64,000 bases of DNA, taken from NCBI GenBank assembly GCA_947396885.1, contig OX377206.1:52435631-52499630 (forward strand). Direction: 5' to 3'. The stretch comes from Heligmosomoides polygyrus polygyrus. Its lineage: Eukaryota; Nematoda; Chromadorea; Rhabditida; Heligmosomidae. Of this stretch, positions 21,600 to 31,541 are shown piece by piece; the first letter of the stretch is position 1, and the number at the start of each line of letters is the position of its first letter. The notes beneath the pieces were generated by a model. The model had not been told where the DNA came from. It saw only the letters and a list, made by a program, of their open reading frames with translations, and did not search any database. Position numbers and translations under genes: made by a program.

Positions 21600-22580
21600 T
21601 ACCGCATGCACCGTCGTGATATGATGCAACATCATCATGGAACAATGCCTTGGGTCCCGACCACAGTCGTCGTCACAGGAGTTTTTCCGGATGTTGGAGG
21701 AGTAACCGTAACGATTTGGGGGGGGGGGGGGGCAGTAACGGGTGCCCCCCCTCTCCCGACGATCAAAGGTGTCGCTCCGGCACTCCACATTGAAATGTCA
21801 TCGTACCCGAGCGGCTCCCTTATATAACCTTTCTTATCTTCTTTCTTCCGTATCACTTCCATTGCAATCATGTTAACTCTTGATCTCTTTTGATTCTGCA
21901 CATATTTTGTTTATTTGCTCTGGTTCATTCCGCTTGCGTCTCGATGTCCGCACTTTCTATGTCTCCACGGCCTTTCCCGACTCAGTAGGCTTTTTCCTTC
22001 CTTCTTTTCCATCTTTCCTATATGACAGTCCTCCACCTCTTCCCATGGGATAACACGCTCCTTTATCTGGTCAGCGTGCACCTTTCGCTGTCCGGTTCCA
22101 ATGTCCACCTCGTACGTACTTTTTATAATTATCCCAAAGAAGGGGTGGAGGACTACCATTTGAGGAAGATGGAAAAGAAGGAGGGAAAAAACCTACTGAG
22201 GCCGTAAAGACCGCGGAGACAGAGAAAGTGCGGAGATCGAACCACAAAGGAAACATAGCGAATGAAAAAATACATACATGCGAAATCAAAAGGGACCAAG
22301 AGCTAACATGATTGCAATGGAAGTGATACGGAAGAAAAGAGAGAAGCAAGGCTATGTAAGGAGGCCACTCGGGCACGATGGCATTTCGATGTGAAGTACC
22401 AGAGCGACAGAGGGGGGGGGGGAGCAATGGGGCACCCCGTTACCGCCATCCCCCCCCCAATCGTTATGGTTACTCCTCCAATACCAGGAACGACTCCTGT
22501 GGCGACGACTGTGGCCGGGGCCCATGACATTGTTCCAGTAATGATGATGCATCCTATGGCGATGGTGCGCGCGGTATACA
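21600..22580. repeat. Inverted duplication with a conserved small reading frame
   Basis: The segment 21600-22045 recurs inverted at 22130-22580 with moderate divergence around an 85-base centre. Shared words include CCGTATCACTTCCATTGCAA and its complement. Each arm has a long G or C tract at the same place (21718-21732 here). Whether this is a transposon or a local gene duplication is not settled. Confidence 0.75.
21621..21827 (+). CDS. Possible small His/Gly/Val/Thr-rich protein
   Basis: From Met at 21621 the frame reads MMQHHHGTMPWVPTTVVV then GVFPDVGGVTVTI, a poly-glycine stretch made by the G15 tract, then PALHIEMSSYPSGSL and a stop. The inverted arm encodes a similar peptide (GTMSWAPATVVATGVVPGIG, VTITIGG) but in a frame shifted relative to its own ATG. 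No known domain, signal peptide or splice site is evident. It may be an exon relic. The reading frame depends on the exact length of the G tract, which is error-prone. Confidence 0.3.
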   Translation: MMQHHHGTMPWVPTTVVVTGVFPDVGGVTVTIWGGGGAVTGAPPLPTIKGVAPALHIEMSSYPSGSLI

Positions 22581-22581
22581 A

Positions 22582-22974
22582 GGGATATGCTTCGGCAAGG
22601 AGGCGAAGGTATGCTTGTCCATGTCTAGAGATCAGTGCGGTCCCCCAGCCAGCGCTGAAGAGCGCCACGGCCGGCGCAGATGAAGGCACGCATGCTACCA
22701 ATGCCATGCGCGGCTGCGGCATGGAGGATTTTCAATAGGCAGGTCCAGAATGAAGAAGGAAGGAGGGAAGCCCGCGGGCGAACCGTTCGCGCAATCGGCA
22801 TCGCGAGCGTTCTCGCTCGAAGCACCGATCCCTTCCCGTTCCAGGGTGGAGGGGAAGTGGATGAGCGAGAAACGAGACTGCGAAAGATCACGTTCTCCTT
22901 AAAAAAGTACTGTGGTTTGAAGCAAATAAATGTTGTGAAAAATGTTGTTTGAAGATGAATTGAAATGAAGGGTG
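22582..22974. other. No gene recognised
   Basis: GC-rich left half with open frames on both strands and no known domain; an AAATAAATG near 22925 could be a polyadenylation signal. Nothing firm. Confidence 0.3.
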
Positions 22975-23100
22975 GAGGAAGTAGAGGGTATCCGAACCTC
23001 CACCCAGAGGTGCTACGGGGGGATGTGGGGGAGTAAGGAATGAGAGTGAGTGTGGTTGAGAGGAGAGTGATAAGATACGGGAAGAATAAGTACCCCGGGG

Positions 23101-23107
23101 TATATAA
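23101..23107 (+). promoter_or_regulatory. TATA box of the presumed 5' LTR
   Basis: TATATAA about 810 bp upstream of the gag start codon, in a region without coding frames, as expected of a pol II LTR promoter. Not verified by a matching 3' LTR. Confidence 0.35.
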
Positions 23108-23912
23108 GGGAAATAACTTGAATGTGACGACTAGCGTGACACAATAACATTGTTTTGCTAGTTAGTTACTAAGCAAAAAGAAAAAGAAGAGAAGGGCGCC
23201 GGAGGAACGGGAGCAAAGTTGCTCCAACCCAAAAATTGAAGGAGAAGAACAGCAAAGGACGGAGCGGGTCCCGACTGGAATGAAACCGCGCGGTGGCTCG
23301 GCCATATTTTTGAAAGGGCCCAAGACTGACTTGAAGTTTCGACATCGGCTTGGACGGACTTCGACTGCGAGGCCACAACTCCTGGGCCATTCGACGACTA
23401 CACGGATTCGACTCGCCGCGACAGGACGACCGAAAGGGCACTGTATTCTGATTCTGATCGTTGGACGACCGTCAACGAGAACAAGGACAAATTACCGGTG
23501 AGTCGTCTGAGTTATTGAGTGGACTAAAGTAGTGAGCTAGTAACTTGCCGTCTTTGCCGCACCCAAATAATTTTCGCATATGGTGCATCGGCCACTACGG
23601 CTGTTAGATAGGAACTTTTAAGAAGAAAATTAGGGAAGGCCGCCGGAAAGGAGAAAAGAAGAGCCCATCAAGAGGCTAAGAAGAAAATCAAGAAGAAAAA
23701 TAAGGGCAGCAGGAAGAGCACTAAGAAAATAATAAGAAAATAGAAGACCAAAACCTAGTTTATTTTTGTTTAAAGAAAACTTAATAGGAAATCTCTTTTG
23801 CGGTCGTGTTCTGCTAGGATTCCTAGTCTTTAAGCAAATTTATCTATTTTAAGTGCAGTTCGTCTTTCCAATCATAGCTTCTGGCTTCTAAAAGCAAATA
23901 AATTAATCAACT

Positions 23913-24985
23913 ATGTCCCTATCTATTCGGTCGGCAAAGGCTCGCCTAACAAAGGCGAGAAACTATCTTGGCAAGTTATTTGAGGCTGCCAAGAAGGAAA
24001 TACAAGCGCCCGTAGAGGGCGAAAAAGAAGCGCCGGGGACGCGGATAAAAATGAAACACCACAAACTGGCGCTTAAAATAGCAACCTTAAAAGAAGAAAA
24101 GGAAGTGGTGGAAGCCGCAGTCCAGAAAATGGCAAAAGAGTTCGACAGCCTACCAGAAGAAATGAAGACGACCGAACTAAGGATCTGCGAAGACTACCAG
24201 CACGTGGGACATTATTGGAGAAGTCGAAGAACTAATCGTGGCGATGGAAGAAATGAGGATCGAATTACAAAGAAGCCTAGAAGAGGAAAATACAAAGGGA
24301 AAGGAAAATTCCAGAACGACCGAGGAAAGGGAAGACGAACCAAGAAGTCGAAGAAGATCGTCGATAGCCGAACCGCCTCTGGCATTGCCACAAATTCAGA
24401 TATCGACATTCTCCGGCAAGCTCGAAGAATGGGACACCTACTGGGGACTATTCAGTTCCATAGTCCATGTGCAGGAGCTTCCACCTTTACGGAAGTTTGC
24501 CTACCTGTTGAGTACGCTTGCCGAGGAGACCAAAGAAGCCCTCAAAGGATTCCAATTCTGAAAGGAGAACTATGAAGTGGTGGTTCAGTGGTTGAAGAAG
24601 AAATGCGCCAGAGAAGAAGTGGCGATCGAGCAACTGTACAGGAAAGTTGAAGAAGCTCTGCGAAGGATGCAACAACATCCGCACAAAGAAAACTCCTGGA
24701 TGACTTGTCTGCGACGATGATGCAGCTCACAAACAAAGGATAAAACGTCAACCACAGGTGGCTATTAAGTACAATATTCAGGAAATTCGACGCCACCGTT
24801 CAACAAAAAGCGCTAGCAAAGCGTGCAAAGCTGCAGTCATTAGACAAATGGAACTGGAACAAATTCCAAGAACATCTTGAAGAAGTCTTAAGCAGGCAGG
24901 AGTACATAGAACGGTCGCGGCAAGCAATTAATAAGGAGGAAAATCCAATTCGTCGGAAGACAAACTATAAGAAAGAAGGAGCGAC
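23913..24985 (+). pseudogene. BEL/Pao gag (DUF1759-type)
   Basis: Met at 23913 opens a lysine-rich helical region (LTKARNYLGKLFEAAKKEIQ, then LKEEKEVVEAAVQKM) predicted to be coiled-coil. A frameshift near 24200-24240 leads to the DUF1759 core: QISTFSGKLEEWDTYWGLF, LPPLRKFAYLLSTL and EETKEALKGFQF. A TGA at 24559-24561 then interrupts the frame, which continues as YEVVVQWLKKKCAREEVA and further on after more shifts. Gag would form the particle shell that packages element RNA. Confidence 0.85.
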
Positions 24986-24989
24986 AAAC

Positions 24990-25560
24990 ATGCCTAGTAA
25001 AAAGGAACGTATTTATTGTCACCGTACCAACCACGATTCTTATCAATGTCGGACGGTGCCATTCGAAGAGCGACTGCTGTTCTTGACCAGGAATGAACTA
25101 TGCCACAATTGCGGAAAGCTGAACCACCTCGCAAAGGAATGCAAAGGTCCCAGCTGTTTCAAGTGTGGAAAGAAACATCATCCGTCCACATATAAAGGAA
25201 GACAGCAACAGGAAGAAACAAAAAGGCAAGGGGAGCACGGATCCAGACCACAGCCAAGTGCCATTAACAGTCGTCCAAGATCCCCATACTCTAGAGAGGC
25301 GACGATGGCACGTCGAGAGAGCAGACCTAGAGCTCATCCAAATCGGGCGATGGTTAATGAGATCGAAGAAGACGAAAAGTCCGAAACAGAATCCGATCTA
25401 GAGGAGAGAGAAGAAGTGTGCGATGTCACAAGAAGCCATGAGGGGAAGAAAAGAACAACCCTCCTCACAGGAATGGCGAAGATACTGGGAGCCGAAAAGG
25501 ATATGGATGTCCGTATACTACTGGACATAGGATCCGAGCTGTCATTTATTGACACATAGC
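24990..25560 (+). pseudogene. BEL/Pao CCHC zinc knuckles and aspartic protease start
   Basis: CHNCGKLNHLAKEC is a good CX2CX4HX4C knuckle, followed by a partial CFKCGKKHHPSTY in which the last cysteine is tyrosine. A charged linker leads to the protease active site, which reads LLDIGSELSFIDT; the usual DTG or DSG is DIG, and a stop follows at once. Knuckles bind element RNA; the protease would cut the polyprotein. Confidence 0.85.
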
Positions 25561-26403
25561 TAATCAAGGACCTCAACCTCCCAGCTGTGGGCAAGAGCAA
25601 GTTGAAAATAAAGAGCTTCGGCCAAACGACTGTCGAAGAAATACAATACTCAGTCACTCAAGTACTATTCAAAGACAAACTGGGAAAAATACATGAGCTA
25701 CGTCTCTACGGCAGCGAGACCATTGCCTTCAAGGTCAAGAGGCCCATATTAAGTGAAGACGTATTAAGTGAAGACGACTGGCCCTTTATAAAGGAAAGGG
25801 GCCTAGACCTCACAGAAGAAGAAGCCGAAGAATCACATCCCCGGATACTATTGGGTTGTGACCTTTTATGGGACTTCGTCAACGGATTAAAGGTGAAGCT
25901 ACCGTCGGGCATTTATGCCATATTCACACTATTCGGCTATATGTTGTCAGTAAGCGAAGGTAGCCAGAGTGGCCAGAAAAACTCGACCAAGGAACGACAA
26001 GTTATGTGTACCTCCAACTTGAGTGAAGAAGCAGAGTTGTGGGACACATACTGGAAGATCACAAAGGGGGCATAAACGAATACCCATGTCCAGAAAAGAC
26101 GGAGAAGCAGAGATTCGATGAAGAAGACTGGCGTAACTTCTGCGACACCACCGTCAAAAGAAGCGACGGATATTATGTGAGGCTACCGTGGAAACAGCAG
26201 CATGAACCGCTTCCTGACAACTACAAGATAGCCCTAGCCAGACTCATAGGCACATACAACCCTTACAAAGGAAACCCGACGATGATGGAAAAGTACGACG
26301 AAGTCTTCAAAGATCAGATTCAAAAGGGAATACTGGAGAAGTGCCTCCAGAGGAAATGCAAACGAAGAATACATTACACTATTTATCTCATCAAGCGGTT
26401 CTG
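25561..26403 (+). pseudogene. BEL/Pao protease end and start of reverse transcriptase
   Basis: The frame resumes after the stop with LIKDLNLPAVGKSKLKIKSF, then HPRILLGCDLLWDFVN and the BEL-typical LPSGIYAIFTLFGYML. After a stop at 26073-26075, a shifted frame holds RFDEEDWRNFCDTTV and the RT entry PDNYKIALARLIGTY, KYDEVFKDQIQKGILEK. Confidence 0.8.
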
Positions 26404-26775
26404 AGGCCATCAAAAACAACGACCAAGATACTGTTTGATGCCTCAGCTCACTACTCAGGGAAGCCTTCGTTGAATGACGTTCTCCATCAAGGCCCTTTGA
26501 TCTTACCAAAACTGTTTGGTATAATGCTGCGATTCAGAACTGGCTCTATCGCCATCATCTCAGACGTGGAAAAGGCCTTTCTCCAAGTACGACTCCATAA
26601 GGCGGATAAAGATGCGACGAGATGTCTATGGCTGAGGAACATACGTCTACCACCAGAAGGGAGCAATGTGGTAGTCTACCGATTCACAAGAGTTACCTTC
26701 GGACTGAATGCGTCCCCATTTCTTTTGTCGGCTACTATACTAAAGTCAACCATACTATTCCTAAGCTAGAGCTAA
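26341..26775 (+). pseudogene. BEL/Pao reverse transcriptase, fingers and palm without catalytic box
   Basis: KTTTKILFDASAHYSGKPSL and SLNDVLHQGPLILPKL are conserved BEL entries, followed by motif A IAIISDVEKAFLQVRLHK with its aspartate kept. RFTRVTFGLNASPFLLSATI is the next conserved block. The YVDD-type motif that should follow is absent; the text jumps to NHTIPKLEL of the RNase H junction, so several hundred bases are deleted. Confidence 0.85.
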
Positions 26776-27060
26776 ACGATATTACAATTCCGGTCAGTCC
26801 AAAAGTCGTTGCTGAGTTATGATGTTTAGGACTGAGGTGTTTTATATTTTTTCGACTCTGGATTGCGCGTTAAGTGCGCTGTGTTGTTCTATTCTTGGCT
26901 GCAGATCTGACATTTCATTTGATTTCTTGCTATGTTTTTTTCGGTTTATCCCTAAGTTTGTTTTTTATGCTGCGCTTTGGTTGTACTCTTCTATTGTGTT
27001 TCTGTGTATCTAGCGGCCGCGCTTATCGCGTTCGTATTGAATAAATAAATAAATAAATAA
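26776..27060 (+). mobile_element. SINE-like insertion in BEL/Pao element 1
   Basis: About 285 bp split the BEL frame between IPKLEL and IAARL, which are adjacent in relatives. The insert ends in a hairpin CGCG-CTTAT-CGCG near 27018-27031 and AAAT units (27039-27060), the same design as at 533 and 13496. A TATATTTTTTCG T-rich body resembles the other two. No clean target duplication was seen. Confidence 0.7.
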
Positions 27061-27720
27061 ATTGCTGCTAGGTTATGTATTATTATATTTCAAGAACTGA
27101 GTGATACTATTGACATCAGTGAAGTTAGGTTGCTTTCAGACTCTGAAATCGTGCTGAATTGGCTGTTGAAAAGAGAAGAGAAAGAAATCCAGGTATTTTA
27201 GTCATCAACAGGTTAAAAGAAATAGAGAAGATGGTCCGGCAGTTCCAGCAGCAAAAAAATAAAAGTACTATTCGGCTACGTTAACACTCTAGAAAACCCG
27301 GCCGACTGCGCAACAAGAGGACTATCGAAAGAAGAATTAGTAAACCGTATTTGGTGGAACGGGCCAAACTTCATCACAAAGAAACCGGAAGAATGGCCCA
27401 AAGAAACCCAGTTCTTCACATTAAAGGAGCCGGAAGAAGAACACCGAGTTCTGCTCACAAGAGAAGATCGACAACCGAATTTAGTCGACTGGAATCGATG
27501 CAGTTCCATGAAGAAACTGGTTCGAATGACCACATACCTGCTCAGATTCTTGAGGAAGGTAACTTATAGACTGAATGAGGGAAGGAAGAGTGTAATACTC
27601 AAGAAATGTCCAGAAATCGACGGAATGAAGACCTTGAACCATCTAATTCCTTCCATTCAAGAAATGTCGACCGCAAGGAACTTTCTACTTCGGATTCATC
27701 AACAATAAGAAATCACAGAA
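27061..27720 (+). pseudogene. BEL/Pao RNase H to integrase linker
   Basis: IDISEVRLLSDSEIVLNWLL keeps the RNase H-like SDS block of Pao elements. It continues in changing frames with NPADCATRGLSKEELVNRIW (complete in pieces) and WWNGPNFITKKPEEWP, which are the typical linker words before the integrase. Stops at about 27201 and 27709. Confidence 0.85.
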
Positions 27721-27723
27721 GAC

Positions 27724-28925
27724 TTGTGGAAGAAACGCAAGAAACTTAATGTGAAAGAATACGACAAAGATCATCTGCCAAGGTGCTATGGAAGACTGAG
27801 GAACAGCACACTGCAACAAGAAGCCAAAACACCAGTGCTGACAGCACCCAACACCAAGATGGCTCAACTTCTGATCGAAGAAGCACATACTCGTCTCCAT
27901 TCCAGCATAGCACACAAGATGAGTAACGTCAGAAACCGATATTGGATACCGAAACTACGTCAACAAGTTAAGAAGTTTATCCGTACTTGTGTGAACTGTC
28001 AACGGTTCAACAATCTTCCATATCGGTATCCGGATAGGGCGGAACTACCTGAGAGAAGAGTAGTCAGAACAAGGCCGTTTGAACACATAGGGCTCGACTA
28101 CTACGGCCCACTATGGACAAAAGAAGAAGGAACACCGAAGAAGTGCTATGGTTGCATAATGACGTGTACGTACACGTCCCATTCACTTAGAACTCGTAAA
28201 GAACAACACCACGACGTCATTCATAAACGCTATGAGACGATTCATAGCTCGAAGAGGAGTCCCGAAGTCAGTAACCAGCGACAACGCTCCTACCTTCCTA
28301 CTAGGAGCCAAAGTTTTGATCGAAAATACGGGGCTACACGCTGCGGACCTCCAGAAGAAATCGTGAGCTTCGCTTCAAGCAAAGAGATCGAGTGGAAGAA
28401 AATTACGCCCTTTGCACCTTGCAAGGCGGATTCTATGAAATACTAATACAGTCCATAAAGAGGTCCCTTCAAAAGGTGCTTAGAACGTCGATACTGGAAG
28501 AAGAGCTTCGTACGCTACTAACGGAGATAGAAGCATCCCTGAATTCGCGACCATTGACATATCTGGACGCAGAACTGGACAATGTAGTAATGATCCGTCC
28601 AATAGACTTTATCCAGAAGGATATGATCATCTGTAGCTCCTGTGATCCTCTAGAAGACACTAATCTCACCACACAAGAAGCTTCCAAATTGGGGACCAAG
28701 TCTCAGGAAAATGAGGCGTTGAAAGACTCAGTTCAGAGAGTTGGCAAGTTCTGGGCTGCATGGCAGGACTATTGCCTCAAAGAACTACGTGAATTCCACA
28801 AGAAGAACTTGCAAGAAAGAAGGACGTCCGCCAAAACTCAAGCCCGGGGGAAGTCGTGCTCGTATCAAGCTCGATACTCCCACGAAACTCGTGAAAGCTG
28901 GGAAGAATCTTGGATGTTGTGAAGT
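27724..28925 (+). pseudogene. BEL/Pao integrase
   Basis: The HHCC zinc-binding part is visible as AHTRLHSSIAHKMSNVRNRY followed by FIRTCVNCQRF. The catalytic core begins GLDYYGPLWT with the first aspartate. A frameshift near 28180 moves to ARRGVPKSVTSDNAPTFLL, holding the second aspartate, and another near 28370 to GGFYEILIQSIKRSLQKVL, holding the glutamate region, then EIEASLNSRPLTYL. The carboxy-terminal strand domain follows (GRIVDVVKSEDGQIREVELR in pieces). Integrase would insert element cDNA in the nucleus. Three or more frameshifts disable it. Confidence 0.9.
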
Positions 28926-29800
28926 CCGAAGATGGTCAAATAAGAGAAGTAGAACTTCGGGTCGGAGGAGGACGTACCATAAGGAGACCGCCGAACCTGC
29001 TAATCCCCTTCGAGATCCGACAGGAACCGGACAATGGTCAGGGGATACCTTACTCGAAGAAGAAACAGTTGAGAGAGAAGTCTCTGAGCGTCAAGATCAA
29101 GCTTACAATCTTTGTCCTCAAAGAAGTTCTAGATATCTTTTCGATGAAGCTGAATACGAAGTTTATCAACTGCAAATTACAGAAGAAAATGAGAAGAATT
29201 GTGCCAGGAAAATCGTTGCTGGAACTGCTGATGATCTAGAATCCGTAGCTAGTAGTGTTAGTCTTGATGTAAGAACATCTTCAACTTCTTTCAGGATGTC
29301 TGACGAAGACCTGAAGAAATGCGTCCCCGTGTCGGACGATGAGGAGGAGGAAGACTTGCTCGACTTCGGGGATTTTGATGAAGAAGAGAAAGAAGAAACG
29401 TCCGCAGACGAGCCCGAGAAGGACAAAGAAGATGCAGAGGAGGCAGACAAATCGCCCGGGGGGATGAGCCCGGGGGGCTAGAAGCTGAAGAGAGCGAAGA
29501 AGTCGAACCGATGAGACGAAACGACTTCGCGAACCTCAGCGTCAGGCTCCTGAAGTTGGTTCACAAATCGGAACCAGGCAGCAATTACTCCTAGAGGAGC
29601 TCAAGGAGCAGACGGAAGACCGCCTGGACGGGATCGAGAAGCTGACGACGTAACAGATGAGGACCGAATATATGCAGGCGTCCCTGATGGATCAGCTGTA
29701 TGGCGAAGAGGAGGAACTTGAGTCGGCCGCTGACCAACCGACTACAAGTCGAGCCTGTGGGCGTTGCGCACCGGACAATTCGGACGAGTTTTTTGCTGTT
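28926..29800 (+). other. Acidic and coiled-coil reading frame after the integrase
   Basis: After the end of the integrase domain (PPNLLIPFEI), the sequence stays protein-like for about 800 bases across two frames. It includes DEAEYEVYQLQITEENEKNC, an acidic run DDEEEEDLLDFGDFDEEE, and LLEELKEQTEDRLDGIEKL, then QMRTEYMQASLMDQLYGEEE, which look helical. No signal peptide or membrane segment is present, so an envelope is unlikely. It could be an extra BEL protein, a captured host exon, or a diverged gag-like part of another element. Confidence 0.45.
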
Positions 29801-29859
29801 TTAAGTGTATCGGCGAGTCAAAAACTCATGGACGTCAATTATACTCCGGAGTCCCCGAA

Positions 29860-30105
29860 ATTGCCGTTATCCGAATCATCCAAAAACCCGGGGTTCGCCA
29901 AAATACCGTTATCCATATCATCCAATTGTACGAAGATTTAATTAATCATTTTCGGATAGCCGATTCGGATGATCCGATTCGAATCATCCACAAATACTGG
30001 GTGCGCAAAATCGCTCTTATCCGAATCATCCAAAAATCCAGGGTTCGCAAGATCGCCGTTATCCGAATCATCCAGTTATCCGAAGATTTTCGATCGGATC
30101 CAAAC
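29860..30105. repeat. TTATCCGAATCATCC degenerate repeat block
   Basis: At least seven degenerate units with the core CCGTTATCCGAATCATCC and linkers such as AAAAACCCGGGGTTCGC. The word TTATCCG also occurs in the hAT-like terminus at 19829. Probably the interior of a DNA transposon of that type. Confidence 0.6.
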
Positions 30106-30303
30106 GCCAAACGTATAACGTCAATATGATGAAGAGTAAAACATTCTTTTCCTAGTACCGTATTATCCCTTGTCGATGCATGCATCATACCATACACATA
30201 ATAGAGTTTTCCGTCGAAGACGTTCGGGTAGTCTCTCAGAGATTGAGCTTATCTCTCTTTAACAGGTGCAGTGGAAGAAAAATCTAAAGCAACCGAAAGA
30301 TAA

Positions 30304-30615
30304 ATCAAAAGCGAAACAGTTACCAGTTCTAGCAACATAGCTCCAACTATTGTAACACATCTCCACGACGTAGCGGCTGCGAAAAATTATTCTAAATACC
30401 AATACGTTGCGACTACGATTGATAATAAAAATCGATTAAAGAGAGATCGTACCGAAGCCAGGCGGGAAGCTTCTTTTCGTTCATGGCTGCCGAAACAAAT
30501 GCCTTCCATTGAGAGTCTTTCGAACGTCGCAAACGAGCATGAGTGGAGACAATGTTTTCGATTGTCGTTAGCAGAACCTGTTAACAAAATAATATCAGAT
30601 TCAGCGCTATGGTAG
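30304..30615 (+). other. Candidate coding exon, no ATG, unknown family
   Basis: A stop-to-stop frame of 103 codons without an early Met. The second half reads like a conserved globular protein: RTEARREASFRSWLPKQMPS then NVANEHEWRQCFRLSLAEP and a TAG just before a G14 tract. A possible splice acceptor AACAG lies at 30315-30319. No family was recognised. It could be a host exon or a transposon relic. Confidence 0.3.
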
Positions 30616-30619
30616 TTGA

Positions 30620-30633
30620 GGGGGGGGGGGGGG
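30620..30633 (+). repeat. Poly-G tract (14 G)
   Basis: Uninterrupted run of 14 guanines followed after AGGGGGT by GCCTGCCGCGGCGGGGG, which resembles the sequence after the G tracts at 44321 and 44707. Confidence 0.9.
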
Positions 30634-31532
30634 AGGGGGTCATCATAGCCTGCCGCGGCGGGGGCAGACATAACTCCGACGCCGCGCGAACCCCCCTGGC
30701 GTCGCGCTCGGTGCGCGACGAAAGTGGACGAGTTGTCGCAGTCCGATGCTGCCGACGGCTAGAAGCGCTTCCTACAGGGACATGCGGCACGCCTTTACCT
30801 TATTTCAACGTTTCTTGAAGATGGTATATGAATGTGGTTTCAATGGGACGATCAGCGACAGTTTATACAGGAATCCTGGTCAGTGGATGGTTTCTAGCGT
30901 CAGTATTTGCCAACTACTTCTTCGGTCAATTTTCACCCGTGATTATCGTCATACTACGGAGAAAGGTCACTATCACCCATTCTCGGATCAATTGTCCTAC
31001 TGCAGACTGTGGCCTACCACATTCTGTGGGATCTTAAGTTCCTAGCTAGAAATGTGGTCTGGGAACTTAAACACTGAGAACATTTCGTGCTCCGCGGCTA
31101 ACCATGCGTCACCGAGCGCACGTCCGCGTTTCAGCGCCGTGACGTCGCACGCGGCTGGCGCGCGACGTCGCGTCGGAGTTAGGTCCTGGAGCCATGCCGC
31201 GGCGAGTAGCTACATACAGCGAATGTAAGTGTAGCCTTATCTTCTCTTTTCGAGGACAGACAGGCGTTTTATCTGATTGCGAATTGGGCAAGGAAGGGAA
31301 CTCCAAGATGTAGGCAATTTGAACGCGGGTGCGTCACTTAAGCCGTACCCTGGAGTCCATTCCCCTGCTTAAATCTGTGCTCTCCTTCGCTGACGCGGAA
31401 GGGAAGGGACTCCAGCGTATGACTTGCACTGTATGCTTGTTTCCTTCACTATCAGCGCGTCATCGTTACTTTTTTCGTGTTGGTAACACTTTTTATAAGG
31501 TGACCCCCACCCCCAAGTACCATAGCGCCTCA
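30634..31532. other. No gene firmly supported
   Basis: Two overlapping plus-strand frames (30746-31045 and 30828-31037) are open; the second has two hydrophobic stretches (TVYTGILVSGWFLASVF and SPVIIVILR) but no supporting splice signals. Three copies of the GGAAGGGACTCCAG-type motif occur at 31286-31420. Nothing can be named. Confidence 0.25.
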
Positions 31533-31541
31533 GATTCCAAC
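31533..31541. other. Left target-site duplication GATTCCAAC
   Basis: Nine bases identical to 34794-34802, directly outside both termini of the element between them. Confidence 0.85.

Larger units (their letters stand above)
22975..29800 (+). mobile_element. BEL/Pao LTR retroelement 1, decayed
   Basis: Gag, CCHC knuckles, aspartic protease, reverse transcriptase, RNase H and integrase relics lie in BEL/Pao order on the plus strand. A TATATAA box at 23101 within a promoter-like GC/A-rich leader is consistent with a 5' LTR. A second LTR was not found at the 3' side, so LTR limits are not established. Every major reading frame carries a stop, frameshift, deletion or insertion; the RT catalytic box is missing. 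Confidence 0.85.

Noticed and set aside
28926..29800. Envelope gene of the BEL/Pao element
   Set aside because: No signal peptide, membrane segment or cysteine pattern; the text is acidic and helical.
22975..29800. Complete LTR pair for BEL/Pao element 1
   Set aside because: Sequence around 23000-23500 does not recur near 29500-29800, so LTRs could not be delimited.
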